Positions 55,983 through 64,000 are shown, counted from the first letter of the stretch. The stretch is DNA of 64,000 nt from AP-16 sp963755055 (GCA_963755055.1 CAVWIS010000022.1:399238-463237), one strand, 5' to 3'. Made by a program: numbers and translations. The notes: generated by a model from the letters alone, not told the origin.

Positions 55983-56189
55983 ATGTACGATCCAATTCCT
56001 TGGTATCTTGGTGCCCATGAGGCTCGCAAGTACGGATTGCGCGCAGCGGGTTGGTACATAATGAACGGGGATACTCCCGTCGTCGGCCCCTGCCAGAGCC
56101 CTGAAGATTGTCTGATCGCAGTCAGCGACCGGAACCAAGTTGAGCAAACGGCACAGTTCCGATCTTTGAGATCCAGGACGCGACGGTAA
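55983..56189 (+). CDS. small protein of unknown function
   Basis: A 68-residue protein; the ATG at 55983 follows GGGAGAGCGAAA. Sequence MYDPIPWYLGAHEARKYGLR then AAGWYIMNGDTPVVGPCQSP and EDCLIAVSD. No signal peptide. The 'AAGWYIMNGDTPVVGPC.S..DCL' stretch is like short Bradyrhizobium hypotheticals. Its role is unknown. Confidence 0.6.
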   Translation: MYDPIPWYLGAHEARKYGLRAAGWYIMNGDTPVVGPCQSPEDCLIAVSDRNQVEQTAQFRSLRSRTRR

Positions 56190-56770
56190 CCCGCTTTAGG
56201 ATGATGGCGGTCGTTTCGACTGTGCGCTCGACCACGTCCTGGCCGATACCACGGTAGTCGGGGTCCCAAGCCGAGGTCTGCCGGCAAGCCATGTCGGTCC
56301 GCCGCACGATGCTCCGATCCGGGGCGGGTCAAGCCTGCAATGGCGTTCTGCGCCTTCGCCAGGGGCTGGAAACGGTGCGTCGCTCAAAGGAAAGGCGAAG
56401 GCGGCGCCCTCCGGGACAGCGGTCGCCAAGACGCGACCTGACCACCCCCTCATGCTGGATCAGGTGCGGCCCTGACTTGCCTGGCGCTGCTCGTGGGACT
56501 GGGGGGACTGAGCAGCAATCAGGGCCGCCGCCGACCCGGAACGCGGGACACACAGCCGGGCAGCACCGATCATCACGGTGAAACGGTTAACCAAAGGTAA
56601 ACCGCGCGGCCGCTTCGCCAGCGGCGTGCTCAGTCACCTCAAGATCGGCTACCGGCATGGATTCCAGAGCTTCGCGGGGACCCCATTCTTTCGCCGCGGC
56701 GCAGCCCGCCGAAGCGCCATTTGGGACGCGAGTACCGCCAATGCCGGACACCCGGCAGCCTTTGCTTGAT
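56190..56770. other. gap, nothing recognised
   Basis: Open frames on both strands are low in complexity (Arg/Pro-rich). No repeat, RNA or protein family is evident. Confidence 0.35.
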
Positions 56771-57595
56771 CTACGCCGCCGTCTCGAGGCGGTCGAGCGC
56801 GCGGACCCCACTCGGAAGCGTCCGCCACCGCCGTCCGTTCGCCGCCGCCCGCCGGCCATCACGGTGGCGCACGCGCCCTATGTCGCTCAGGCACCATGGC
56901 GTTCGACTTGAACTTGGAGGATTTGCCGAGAGATGGGAGCCATCAGAGTTCAGTCCTAGCCGCCCCTTCCAGTCCCGTGTCCGACCGCGGGCGGCGGAAG
57001 CCCGAAGCGCCATCCGCTTCGGCGATGAGGGCATACTCGTCGTAGACATGCCCATCTCCCGATGGGAGGGAGTCGAGTTCTGGTTGGCAGGTTTCACATT
57101 GACGTTGAGCTTGATGGCTTTCCACTCGCCTTCGGACAAGACGAAGTCGAGCTCATAGGCAACGCGGCTTGGGGCCACGTCGAAATAGCCGTGAAGGACG
57201 AGCGCGCCGCGCTCGTCGATCCGCGCCTCCGTGGTGGCGATCGGCGACTTGGCGGCGACGATCTCCCAGTCGACCTTCTTGTCGGCAAAAGGCTTGAACG
57301 ATTGTTTCAAGCGGTCCGGGCTGAACTGTTCGCGAAACGTTTTTGCCAACTTGGCATGCAAGACGACATAGTTACCGGTGATATTCGCGTCGTTGAGGGT
57401 GAGCAACGAGGTCTTAATCAGGATCTCCTGACTGACTGCGCTCGGCACCTTGGTCTCGGCTGCGGCCGGCGACGACAGGAGCAACGCTCCCGCCACGGTG
57501 GCCGCTAGCCACGAAAACCCTCGCCGCTGACGCGTCGCGCCATCGCGTTCAAAACCCAGGGTGGCGGCATGGTCTATTGCGATTGTTCGGTTCAT
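56771..57595 (-). CDS. exported protein of unknown function, C-terminus doubtful
   Basis: A 274-residue frame; the ATG at 57595 is preferred (AAGGAG eight bases upstream). A signal-like segment FSWLAATVAGALLLSSPAAA is followed by the conserved core LLTLNDANITGNYVVLHAKL, FREQFSPDRLKQSFKPFADK, VDWEIVAAKSPIATTEARID and KAIKLNVNVKP. A relic of a paralogue lies at 25296-25540, where the frame ends soon after NVNIKPVP; here about 90 further residues of low-complexity sequence follow, so the stop may have been lost by an indel. The function is unknown. Confidence 0.6.
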   Translation of the reverse strand: MNRTIAIDHAATLGFERDGATRQRRGFSWLAATVAGALLLSSPAAAETKVPSAVSQEILIKTSLLTLNDANITGNYVVLHAKLAKTFREQFSPDRLKQSFKPFADKKVDWEIVAAKSPIATTEARIDERGALVLHGYFDVAPSRVAYELDFVLSEGEWKAIKLNVNVKPANQNSTPSHREMGMSTTSMPSSPKRMALRASAARGRTRDWKGRLGLNSDGSHLSANPPSSSRTPWCLSDIGRVRHRDGRRAAANGRRWRTLPSGVRALDRLETAA

Positions 57596-57875
57596 CGTCA
57601 TTGCTCCTTCGGTCGGATGTATCACTGACTTGATCGGCTGCGCCTTCACCAATCGGTCCGAATGTCTGGAGGACCGGTGGGTATTCTTCGACTTTCACAT
57701 CGATCCGGCCGATGTGAGGACGCCGTCACTGCCTCTGGGTCGCGAGCGGCGCGCCGGTGGCCTGCGCTCTGAGCTCGTCGGGGTCGCCACCGCATCACTG
57801 ATGCGGGAGACGGCACGCGAAGGACTAACGGCCGGCCGCGACTGACGCAACCGGCCGAAGCCTGGTTGGCAGGGC

Positions 57876-58085
57876 CTATACTCCGCCGTAGCCGAGCGTG
57901 TACGTGCCGTCGGTATTGCAGGTTCCTGAGCCGTAGTCCTTAGACCCACCCTTCACGAAGTTATAAACAGAGTCGAACCAGGTGGTCATCTGGCCGACAC
58001 GGGCGATGAGCGAACCGCCGGTAACGGCTTCGATCTCATCGTCGGCGAGCGCGCGGATGTCCGGATGGTTTGCGTCGATGTCCAT
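57876..58085 (-). CDS. double-glycine-leader peptide (bacteriocin-like), peptide B
   Basis: A 69-residue protein; the ATG at 58085 follows GGGAGAAGTTCC. The leader HPDIRALADDEIEAVTGG ends in Gly-Gly and has the 'L..DE...V.GG' form of leaders cleaved by C39-type exporters. The core is SLIARVGQMTTWFDSVYNFV followed by the Gly/Tyr-rich GGSKDYGSGTCNTDGTYTLG, with one cysteine. It is 116 bases downstream of a second GG-leader gene on the same strand, so they are probably one transcript. The activity is unknown; no C39 exporter is nearby. Confidence 0.65.
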   Translation of the reverse strand: MDIDANHPDIRALADDEIEAVTGGSLIARVGQMTTWFDSVYNFVKGGSKDYGSGTCNTDGTYTLGYGGV

Positions 58086-58201
58086 GGAACTTCTCCCTTT
58101 GATCCGACCGGAAGCGGTGATCGCCTCCCCGCCGTCGGTGGATGGATAATGACTCAAGGTCTCCGGCCACGCCGTTCCCCAGGGAAAGCGCGTCACGGCG
58201 T

Positions 58202-58387
58202 TCAGAATTCGATGACAACCTGAGGAATGTGAGTTCCCTTGCAGGCGGCTTCGTACAGCTTTGGGGTCGCTGCATCCATGAGTTTGCCACCCACGACAAT
58301 CTCGAGTTCACCCGCGGTTAACTCGCGAATGTTCTCGTTGGTTGCTTGTGAGTTCGAGGAGACCTTGTTGACCAGCTTTTGGGTCAT
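58202..58387 (-). CDS. double-glycine-leader peptide (bacteriocin-like), peptide A
   Basis: A 61-residue protein; the ATG at 58387 follows TAGGAGAAGAGCAA. The leader NENIRELTAGELEIVVGG ends in Gly-Gly. The core peptide is KLMDAATPKLYEAACKGTHI then PQVVIEF, with one cysteine. A perfect CRP-type palindrome lies 74-97 bases upstream of the start, so it is likely induced or repressed by a CRP-family regulator together with peptide B downstream. The role (bacteriocin, signal or other modified peptide) is not known. Confidence 0.68.
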   Translation of the reverse strand: MTQKLVNKVSSNSQATNENIRELTAGELEIVVGGKLMDAATPKLYEAACKGTHIPQVVIEF

Positions 58388-58460
58388 TTGCTCTTCTCCT
58401 AGAGGTTGGCAGCCTCGCGTCGTTGCGGACCGTCTGCAATCTGGCCTGAAACGCGCCGCT

Positions 58461-58484
58461 GTTCTGTGATGGACATCACAGAAC
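58461..58484. promoter_or_regulatory. perfect CRP-type palindrome upstream of the GG peptides
   Basis: GTTCTGTGATG, two bases GA, then its exact reverse complement CATCACAGAAC. It contains TGTGA-N6-TCACA, the CRP consensus, with symmetry extended by three bases on each side. It is centred 85 bases before the start codon of peptide A. Confidence 0.7.
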
Positions 58485-58887
58485 TTTAGGACAGGCAGCA
58501 TCAGACTTGGCACCCCCGGAGGTAGTTCCGCCGGCGACGGGGCTATACGACCTGCTGGTCGCCAGTTAGAGTCCATGTCAGCCCGGCCGGCCGGCGCCGG
58601 GAAAAAACTCGGTCCGTGGACCTTTTTGCGATGACGCTGCTAGGGGTGGCGGCATTTGGCCGTACCGGATGGCTGTCCCTGTCGGTCATCGAGCCGGCGG
58701 CCCCAATGGAGCTGCTTGAAATGGCCAACCGACGTCTACAAGCGATTTAAGCTTAAGCACCCCGCTGAGCCGAAGCAGCCCGCCGGAGAGCCGGACGGCC
58801 ATTTGCACGGCGGGCGTACGCGTCAATTCTGGTGTGCAAGGCGGAACCGGAGATTCCGCCCTGCACATCCTTCTTTACTCGTTGCGC
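58485..58887. other. intergenic region between peptide genes
   Basis: Only low-complexity frames. It contains the likely promoter region for peptide A and the 3' flank of the 49-residue secreted peptide gene. Confidence 0.35.
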
Positions 58888-59037
58888 TCAAGGACCCGGC
58901 GCCGTGCACGCCGTGTTGCCCGTAACGCATGGGCCGTAGTCCTGCAGGATCGGCAAAGCCCTTGGTCCCGCAAGTGCAGCCGAAACGGAACCAAGCACAA
59001 GCGCGGCAACGAGAGCCATCGTGATCTTGGTCAACAT
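58888..59037 (-). CDS. small secreted peptide
   Basis: A 49-residue protein; AGAGGAGAACGACC precedes the ATG at 59037. Signal peptide MLTKITMALVAALVLGSVSA, cleavage probably after ALA, leaving about 26 residues GPRALPILQDYGPCVTGNTA then CTAPGP with two cysteines that could form one disulfide. A CRP-type site lies about 88-103 bases upstream. It is in the same direction as the two GG-leader peptides, so these three small products may belong together. The function is unknown. Confidence 0.62.
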   Translation of the reverse strand: MLTKITMALVAALVLGSVSAALAGPRALPILQDYGPCVTGNTACTAPGP

Positions 59038-59124
59038 GGTCGTTCTCCTCTGGTGTGTCTGCGGTCGGATCCGTGCCCCGCCGCTTTAGCAGGCCGCACA
59101 GTCACACACGCTGGGAGGATCCGA

Positions 59125-59140
59125 CGTGAAGCAATTCACA
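59125..59140. promoter_or_regulatory. CRP-type site upstream of the secreted peptide
   Basis: CGTGAAGCAATTCACA matches TGTGA-N6-TCACA at nine of ten consensus positions. It lies 88-103 bases before the start codon at 59037, a spacing similar to that of the palindrome in front of peptide A. Confidence 0.45.
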
Positions 59141-59765
59141 CCAATATGAGTTTTTCTATAACTCGATTCCGAACATGCCTGACGTCAAACAATGTGCTGA
59201 CAATCCGCTATGCACTCAACTGATTACAAAATCTATGTTTTTTGACAAGTACCGTTCAACTCCTGGGGCGAGGTTCGACAGCGGTGAGGGGGCTCGGAAT
59301 GACCTCGAATTTTTGGGGTCAGGCGATTGGTGCCGCCTTGGTCAAACCCGTCAGCCCGCACCGGCATCCAGGGTTCGGAATTGGCAATGAGGCAGCGGTT
59401 GAGGCACACATTTGCCGCCTGCACTTCCCGTGCTAGGTTGCTGAAAATCCCCGCCCCGCCACGTTCCGATGATGCTCGTTCGCCGAACTTCCAGAGCTTG
59501 TTGGCTTTTTTCGAGCAATTCCCAGGAAGATGACGAGGATCTAGAAGGCGCGCACTCAAAACGCACCGAGCGAGGCCTTACCCAGGGCGGGTTCAGGGAG
59601 CAGGTCAGAGGGTACGCACGCGACAAGAGGTGCGGTGCGTGCGGTACCATGGTTTTATGATTGGATGGTGCGTGAGCGATATTGTGCGGATCGCGCCAGG
59701 AAAACCCGGCCCCTCTCGGGTGCTGTGGACGCGGTGCGCCCGCTCGCAACCCTTGAAGGCGCTGG
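59141..59765. other. gap, nothing recognised
   Basis: The left part (59141-59260) is AT-rich for this window; the rest holds short unsupported frames on both strands. Confidence 0.35.
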
Positions 59766-60803
59766 CTACCGCGCCAGGGGTCCGCTGGCCTTGCGCCAGG
59801 CGTCGAGACCACCATGGATGTGGCAGGCCGTGGGGAACCCAGCGTCCTGCGCAGCCTGAACCGCCATGGCCGATCGCTCGCCGAAGGCACAATAAAACAC
59901 GATGCGCTTGCCCGTCGCGGCCGCCAGTTCGTGGAGCATGCCGCCGGGCCGGATATTGGCCTGCAGGTTGGGATAGGGAGCATGCAACGAGCCGGGGATC
60001 AGTCCTTGCTTCTCCCGCTCGCTGCCCTCTCTGAGATCGACCAGCGTCACATTCGGCTGGCCCAACAGCGCCATCGCCTCTTTGGCCGTCACGGCCCAAC
60101 CGCGCATTGCGATCTCGTCCTGTGCCAGCCCGACCCGCATGTTGGCGGGCACCGCCACATCCATCATTTTGGGGTTCGGCAGGTTGAGCTTGCCCATCAG
60201 ATCGGCGTATTCATCGATCGATTTCACTTGCAGGCGTGGATTGAACGCCTTCTCCTCGCCGATCGTGGAAACGGTATCGCCTTTGTAGTCGTGGGCCGGG
60301 TAAACAAGCGTCTCTTCGGGCAGCTTCAGGAGCTTGTTGAACAGTGAGTCGTACTGCTGGCGCGCGTTGCCGTTCTGGAAGTCGGTACGCCCGGTGCCGC
60401 GAATCAACAGCGTATCGCCTGTGAACACACGGTCGCGCATCAGGAAGCTGTAGGAATCGTCCGTGTGGCCCGGCGTGTAGAGCACATCGAGCGCCAGACC
60501 TTCGATGGTCAGCTTGTCGCCCTCGTCAACTCGCATCGACACCACGTCCGCCTTGGTCTGCTCTCCCATGACGGTGATGCAATGCGTGCGATCGCGCAGA
60601 GCGCCGAGACCGGTGATGTGATCGGCATGCAAGTGCGTGTCGACGGCCTTGACCAGCTTGAGATCGAGCTCCTTTACGAGCTGGAGGTAGCGATCGACCT
60701 TCTCCAGCACCGGATCGATGATCAGCGCCTCGCCCCCGGAACGGCTGGCCATCAGATAGCTATAGGTGCCGGAGACGCTGTCGAACAGCTGGCGGAAGAT
60801 CAT
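59766..60803 (-). CDS. persulfide dioxygenase-rhodanese fusion (ETHE1-like)
   Basis: A 345-residue protein; the ATG at 60803 follows GGAGCAGACGCC. The N-terminal metallo-beta-lactamase fold has THLHADHITG (about 56-65), YTPGHTDDSYSF, VFTGDTLLIRGTGRTDFQ and YPAHDYKGD, the single-iron site and signature of ETHE1-type persulfide dioxygenases. The C-terminal rhodanese domain (about 235-345) has the active Cys near 305 in VFYCAFGERS. It oxidises glutathione persulfide to sulfite and handles sulfane sulfur in the cytoplasm. The peroxiredoxin gene lies 90 bases upstream on the same strand, suggesting a sulfide/peroxide stress operon. Confidence 0.92.
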   Translation of the reverse strand: MIFRQLFDSVSGTYSYLMASRSGGEALIIDPVLEKVDRYLQLVKELDLKLVKAVDTHLHADHITGLGALRDRTHCITVMGEQTKADVVSMRVDEGDKLTIEGLALDVLYTPGHTDDSYSFLMRDRVFTGDTLLIRGTGRTDFQNGNARQQYDSLFNKLLKLPEETLVYPAHDYKGDTVSTIGEEKAFNPRLQVKSIDEYADLMGKLNLPNPKMMDVAVPANMRVGLAQDEIAMRGWAVTAKEAMALLGQPNVTLVDLREGSEREKQGLIPGSLHAPYPNLQANIRPGGMLHELAAATGKRIVFYCAFGERSAMAVQAAQDAGFPTACHIHGGLDAWRKASGPLAR

Positions 60804-60893
60804 GGCGTCTGCTCCATCCGAACAACTCCGCCCGCCTCTTCATATCCGATCATATCCGAGCGGGCGGAGACCGTCACGACAGCCTACCCCTGC

Positions 60894-61554
60894 TTAGCGC
60901 GGCTGCGGAACGATGCGGATGTATGGCTTGGGCGCCTTCCAACCCTTCGGGTACTGCTTCTTGGCGTCCTCATCGGAGACCGAGCCGGCGATAATCACGT
61001 CCTCGCCGTTCTTCCAGTTCACCGGTGTCGCTACCTTGTGCTTGGCGGTCAACTGCAGGGAGTCGATAACGCGGAGCACCTCATCGAAGTTGCGGCCGGT
61101 GGTCATCGGATAGACGAGGATCAGTTTCACCTTCCTGTCCGGGCCGATGACGAAGACATTGCGCACGGTTTGATTGTCGGCTGCCGTGCGCTTGGTCGGA
61201 TCGCCCGACACCGGCGCGGGTAGCATGCCATAGAGCTTGGATACGTTGTAGTCGACATCGGCAATCATCGGATAGTTGGGCGCGAAGCCCTGCGTCTCTT
61301 TGATGTCGCTCGCCCAGCCGGAATGCCGATCGAGCGGATCGACCGAGAGGCCGATGATTTTCACGCCGCGCTTGTCGAACTCTGGCTTGATTCTTGGCCA
61401 TGTAGCCGAGCTCAGTGGTGCAAACCGGCGTGAAGTCCTTCGGATGCGAGAACAGCACCGCCCAGGAGGTGCCGATCCAATCGTGGAATTTGATCTTGCC
61501 TTCCGTCGTCTCGGCTTCGAAGTCCGGGGCAATATCATTGATCGCAAGAGCCAT
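60894..61554 (-). pseudogene. 1-Cys peroxiredoxin (Prx6 type) with one-base frameshift
   Basis: The ATG at 61554 has GGAGGT before it. The sequence reads MALAINDIAPDFEAETTEGK, then HPKDFTPVCTTELGYMAK with the peroxidatic Cys in PVCT; one extra A at about 61392 shifts the frame, which resumes IKPEFDKRGVKIIGLSVDPL, NYPMIADVDYNVSKLYGMLP, VRNVFVIGPDRKVKLILVYP and ends PYIRIVPQPR. No other damage. It reduces peroxides or peroxynitrite. It is upstream of, and in the same direction as, the persulfide dioxygenase gene. It may be functional if the extra base is an error. Confidence 0.88.
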
Positions 61555-61829
61555 CACATACCTCCGTTAGATGCAAGATATCAATTCGGGAACGGTCCTA
61601 TAGGCCATTGCAGCCTTCGCTTCTAGTCTCGCGGCGCATCAATGGCGCCACGGCCCACTATGGCGCTGGTGGGCGCACGGGGCATTTCCGGACCTGGGGG
61701 TAGACCGGCTGTGCCATCGCCCTGACCACACGACCAACACCCATAAGAGACGTCAGCCGGGTGCCTTCGTCGCCGCGTGGCTTGAGGATCGCCTTGGCCC
61801 GGTCGCTGCAACCGACGACCAGCGACGCT

Positions 61830-61843
61830 TTGATCTATATCAA
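61830..61843. promoter_or_regulatory. perfect FixK/FNR box
   Basis: TTGATCTATATCAA fits TTGAT-N4-ATCAA exactly. Its centre is 68 bases before the ATG at 61905, which would put a class II start site about 27 bases before the ATG. It points to low-oxygen control of the downstream gene. Confidence 0.65.
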
Positions 61844-61904
61844 TGCGCAGTTTTGGGCAAACTCCCCTGCTTGGGTTTGGCAAAATTCTTGCGAAATACG
61901 CACC

Positions 61905-62489
61905 ATGCCAAAATCGTCTATGAAGCCGAGGCTGAAGGACGTCGTATTTCGGCTCCTCAACGAGCATCGCGTGATGTCGATCGCGACGATTCGGCCGGAC
62001 GGTTGGCCTCAGGCAACGATGGTTGGCTACGTCAATGACGGTTTCATGCTATATTGTTTTGTTGCGCCAAATGCACAGAAGTACGCCAACATTCTGCGCG
62101 ACCCTCGAGTATCAATATCGATTGGGAGCGACGCGAGGCAGCCCCTGAATATCAAGGGCCTTTCGCTCGCTGGAAGAGCATCCGCTGTCGCCGACCAGGG
62201 CGAGTTCGACTACGTCTCCGGATTACGGCTGAAACGTTATCCGGAATACGCAGTCTTGCCGCCGCCGATCTTCCACGGAGGCGCATTGTCGCGTATCGCG
62301 CCACAGCCGTCACTGGACGGCGTAGTCTTGCTACGCATCGCGCCAGAAATCTTTTCTGTCCTGGACTATTCGAAAGGGTTTGGCCACAGCGACCTAATCG
62401 CTTTCTCGGAGCGCGATCTCGACCTTCACATCGAGAGCCTGCGACATCAGTGGAACGGCGGGGGCAAAACCAATTCGCCCTTAGGATAG
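61905..62489 (+). CDS. pyridoxamine 5'-phosphate oxidase-like flavin protein
   Basis: A 194-residue protein; the ATG at 61905 or the one five codons later, both with weak ribosome-binding sites. The split-barrel fold is visible in NEHRVMSIATIRPDGWPQAT then MVGYVNDGFMLYCFVAPNAQ, KYANILRDPRVSISIGSDA and NIKGLSLAGRASAV. Such proteins bind FMN, F420 or heme and act as oxidoreductases or sensors; the exact role cannot be told. A FixK/FNR box in front suggests expression under oxygen limitation. Confidence 0.8.
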   Translation: MPKSSMKPRLKDVVFRLLNEHRVMSIATIRPDGWPQATMVGYVNDGFMLYCFVAPNAQKYANILRDPRVSISIGSDARQPLNIKGLSLAGRASAVADQGEFDYVSGLRLKRYPEYAVLPPPIFHGGALSRIAPQPSLDGVVLLRIAPEIFSVLDYSKGFGHSDLIAFSERDLDLHIESLRHQWNGGGKTNSPLG

Positions 62490-62816
62490 GGTCGCCGCGG
62501 CGCCGCTTGCCGCCTGCCCCGTAATGGTGCAGCGTCCGCGTCAGCCGCACAGGAGGGCGCGCATGCCCGACCCCGTCGGGGTCATGGAGCCGTCACGGGG
62601 CATTGCGGATCTCTAACGGTACCGGGTTCGAAGACGGGGTGCTTGTGGCTCCAGTGCGTGAGAAACTTCGCTCGATCGAGTGCGGTAACAGCCGCCACAG
62701 CAAACCGGTGGCGACGACGGCAAATCGCGGCTGAATGACCCTTCGGTACGCCCCGTGCCTGCGGGCCAACGTGCCGATCGTCCGGGGATATCCATCTGCC
62801 CCCCCTGGGCCCAGGG
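62490..62816. other. gap with short repeat
   Basis: Contains the 21-base repeat at 62583-62603, shared with 47410-47430. No gene. A GGGTTCGAA word at 62622 is not part of a tRNA. Confidence 0.4.
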
Positions 62817-63765
62817 CTATCGCATGTACGTCAACAGCTGGAGAAGGAATTGATCATTCCATCCGGCCCGTTGTCTTTTCAAGTTCATGGAAGTCTTAGC
62901 GGGATGAGCGCGCAGGACATTCATGGAAAGACGCCGGAGGATCGCAAGGTTTCGTGGCGCGTTGTCTTTCCTGGCCCTGGACTCATCTTCGCTGAAGACG
63001 ACATCGAGAACCCAATGTTGCTGGTTTTCGATCGACCAATGCTCGCGGACCGTGACCAAGAGTTCGGCTGGCGACATGACCTTGGATAGCAGGATGAGGT
63101 GAGTGTGCGTGCTGGTGCGTCCGTTGAGGGTGCGCCAAGAACTCGATCCTGCCTACCGCCGTGAGCCCGTCGAATTTGTGCTTCTGCGCCAAGTGCCTTG
63201 CGGCGACAACGACGGCGCGTCGCCGCTCGATACGACCATGGGCCTTCTCCTGAGTTTCGGCATGCGGCGCCGCTGCTCCGGCGGCGGCCAGCACGGCTTC
63301 GGCATCGGCGACCAGAGCCGGCTGATTATCCTTGAGCTTGAGGGCATAGTCGGTCCTGGTTGCGCGCACCGCCTTTGCCGTCTTGCGATGACAGTGCAGC
63401 GCATCGCCGGTGACCACGCAGCCTGCGAGGCTCAGCAGCTTGAGCAGATCGAGAGTTGCTTGCACCTTATTGCCATTCGGTGCTTGGGTCTGTGCGAGCA
63501 CCATGCGGGTGGTGACGGCCCAGGCCGTGACCATCAGCGGCGGCATGTGCGCGCGGCCCTTCTCGTAGCTGCGCTTGAGGCTCTTGCCGTCGACCGCAAC
63601 GACGCCCGAAGGAGCCGGGATGCCGGCGGCCTCGCCGAATGCCTGCATGAAGCGGGTGAACACCTCGCCGAAGGCCTTCGGGTCGAGCAGACGAAATACC
63701 CGGCTGAAGGTGTCGTGGCTTGGGATGCCGTACTCGAGTGTGAGGATACCGCGCAGCAGTCCCTC
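62817..63765 (-). pseudogene. ISAs1-family transposase relic
   Basis: Pieces read LLRGILTLEYGIPSHDTFSR, VVAVDGKSLKRSYEKG, AQTQAPNGNKVQATLDLLKL, VVTGDALHCHRKTAKAVRAT, then after frame breaks WSIENQQHWVLDVVFSEDES, RKDNAPRNLAILRRLSMNVL and the end LQLLTYMR. This is most of an ISAs1 transposase; the N-terminus is missing beyond about 63765, where the next element begins, and there are at least two frameshifts. Confidence 0.85.
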
Positions 63766-63849
63766 CTTAGTGTCTGTCCGGAATCTCCTTGCGTCGCGGG
63801 AATCTTCTGTGATTCAAGGATGGTGGCCTGATTCTAGGGGGGTCACCGA

Positions 63850-64000
63850 ATGTGGACGACGAAGAACCGTCGGCGCTACGACCGTAGCAGGTTGCGGTAT
63901 CCGAGCGACCTGACCGACGACGAGTGGGGGCATGTCGAACCCTTTATTCCACCAGCCAAGCGCGGAGGAAACAAGCGTCGCGTCGACCTCCGCGAGGTGA
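63850..64000 (+). CDS. IS5-family transposase, N-terminus (cut by window end)
   Basis: Reads MWTTKNRRRYDRSRLRYPSD then LTDDEWGHVEPFIPPAKRGG and NKRRVDLREV, the N-terminal DUF4096 region of IS5-family (IS1031-type) transposases. It is undamaged as far as visible. The left end of the element probably lies near 63779, inside the ISAs1 relic. Confidence 0.85.
   Translation, partial: MWTTKNRRRYDRSRLRYPSDLTDDEWGHVEPFIPPAKRGGNKRRVDLREV

Noticed and set aside
62615..62640. GGGTTCGAA resembling a tRNA T-loop
   Set aside because: No matching acceptor stem, anticodon arm or D-arm around it on either strand.
1..64000. CRISPR arrays, rRNA and tRNA genes
   Set aside because: I saw no regularly spaced direct repeats and no recognisable rRNA or tRNA stretches by eye; a covariance-model search would be decisive.

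Overview
The window looks like a piece of chromosome from a high-GC alphaproteobacterium of the Bradyrhizobium / Nitrobacteraceae type. The reasons are the GC-rich coding style, twin-arginine or Sec lipoprotein-like 'ABC_sub_bind' solute-binding proteins beginning MRRREF or MRRRKF, an Omp25-like porin starting MRKYLVAGALAVALPATALA, an LdtR-type MarR regulator, and many small secreted proteins of the kind seen in that group. This is inference from recognised families; no 16S or tRNA gene is present.

Layout. 1-8.3 kb: IS110 relic, two small secreted proteins, a 1314-residue SARP/cyclase-like/AAA/TPR regulator, an ABC_sub_bind scrap, a 535-residue protein of unknown function with a winged-helix end, and an IS21 scrap. 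8.5-14.2 kb: one membrane protein, then small ORFs and relics including the first of four broken ATP-dependent DNA ligase copies. 14.4-16.0 kb: peptide-type solute-binding protein with a frameshift. 16.4-21.1 kb: a decayed IS91-type unit (tyrosine recombinase plus Y-transposase) whose recombinase gene is split by a 2.55-kb three-gene serine-recombinase element. 21.7-27.6 kb: a secreted alpha/beta hydrolase, a broken ABC_sub_bind gene, two IS256 relics, and a secreted protein of unknown function. 27.7-31.0 kb: a sensor kinase / solute-binding protein operon. 31.1-37.3 kb: ligase scrap, truncated resolvase, phospholipase D family protein, PPK2 polyphosphate kinase, AI-2E permease, PRC-barrel protein. 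38.1-46.8 kb: glycosyltransferase relic, ABC exporter, zinc-knuckle/excisionase-like protein, porin, RlpA-like lytic enzyme with a frameshift, ligase scrap, IS630. 47.0-52.8 kb: orphan sensor kinase with a solute-binding-like sensor, fourth ligase scrap, integrase relic, aquaporin Z, coiled-coil protein. 53.4-55.7 kb: IS4 insertion that cuts a small gene, then frameshifted ldtR. 57.9-59.1 kb: two double-glycine-leader peptides and a small secreted peptide, two of them with CRP-type palindromes upstream. 59.8-62.5 kb: persulfide dioxygenase-rhodanese fusion, 1-Cys peroxiredoxin (frameshifted), and a pyridoxamine-phosphate-oxidase-like protein behind a perfect FixK/FNR box. 62.8-64 kb: ISAs1 relic and the start of an IS5 transposase.

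The general picture is an insertion-rich, decaying accessory region. Many genes that look whole carry one single-base frameshift, which is either real decay or a sequence-quality problem. The most interesting unexplained signal is the cluster of short GG-leader and secreted peptides with CRP-type operators at 57.9-59.1 kb.
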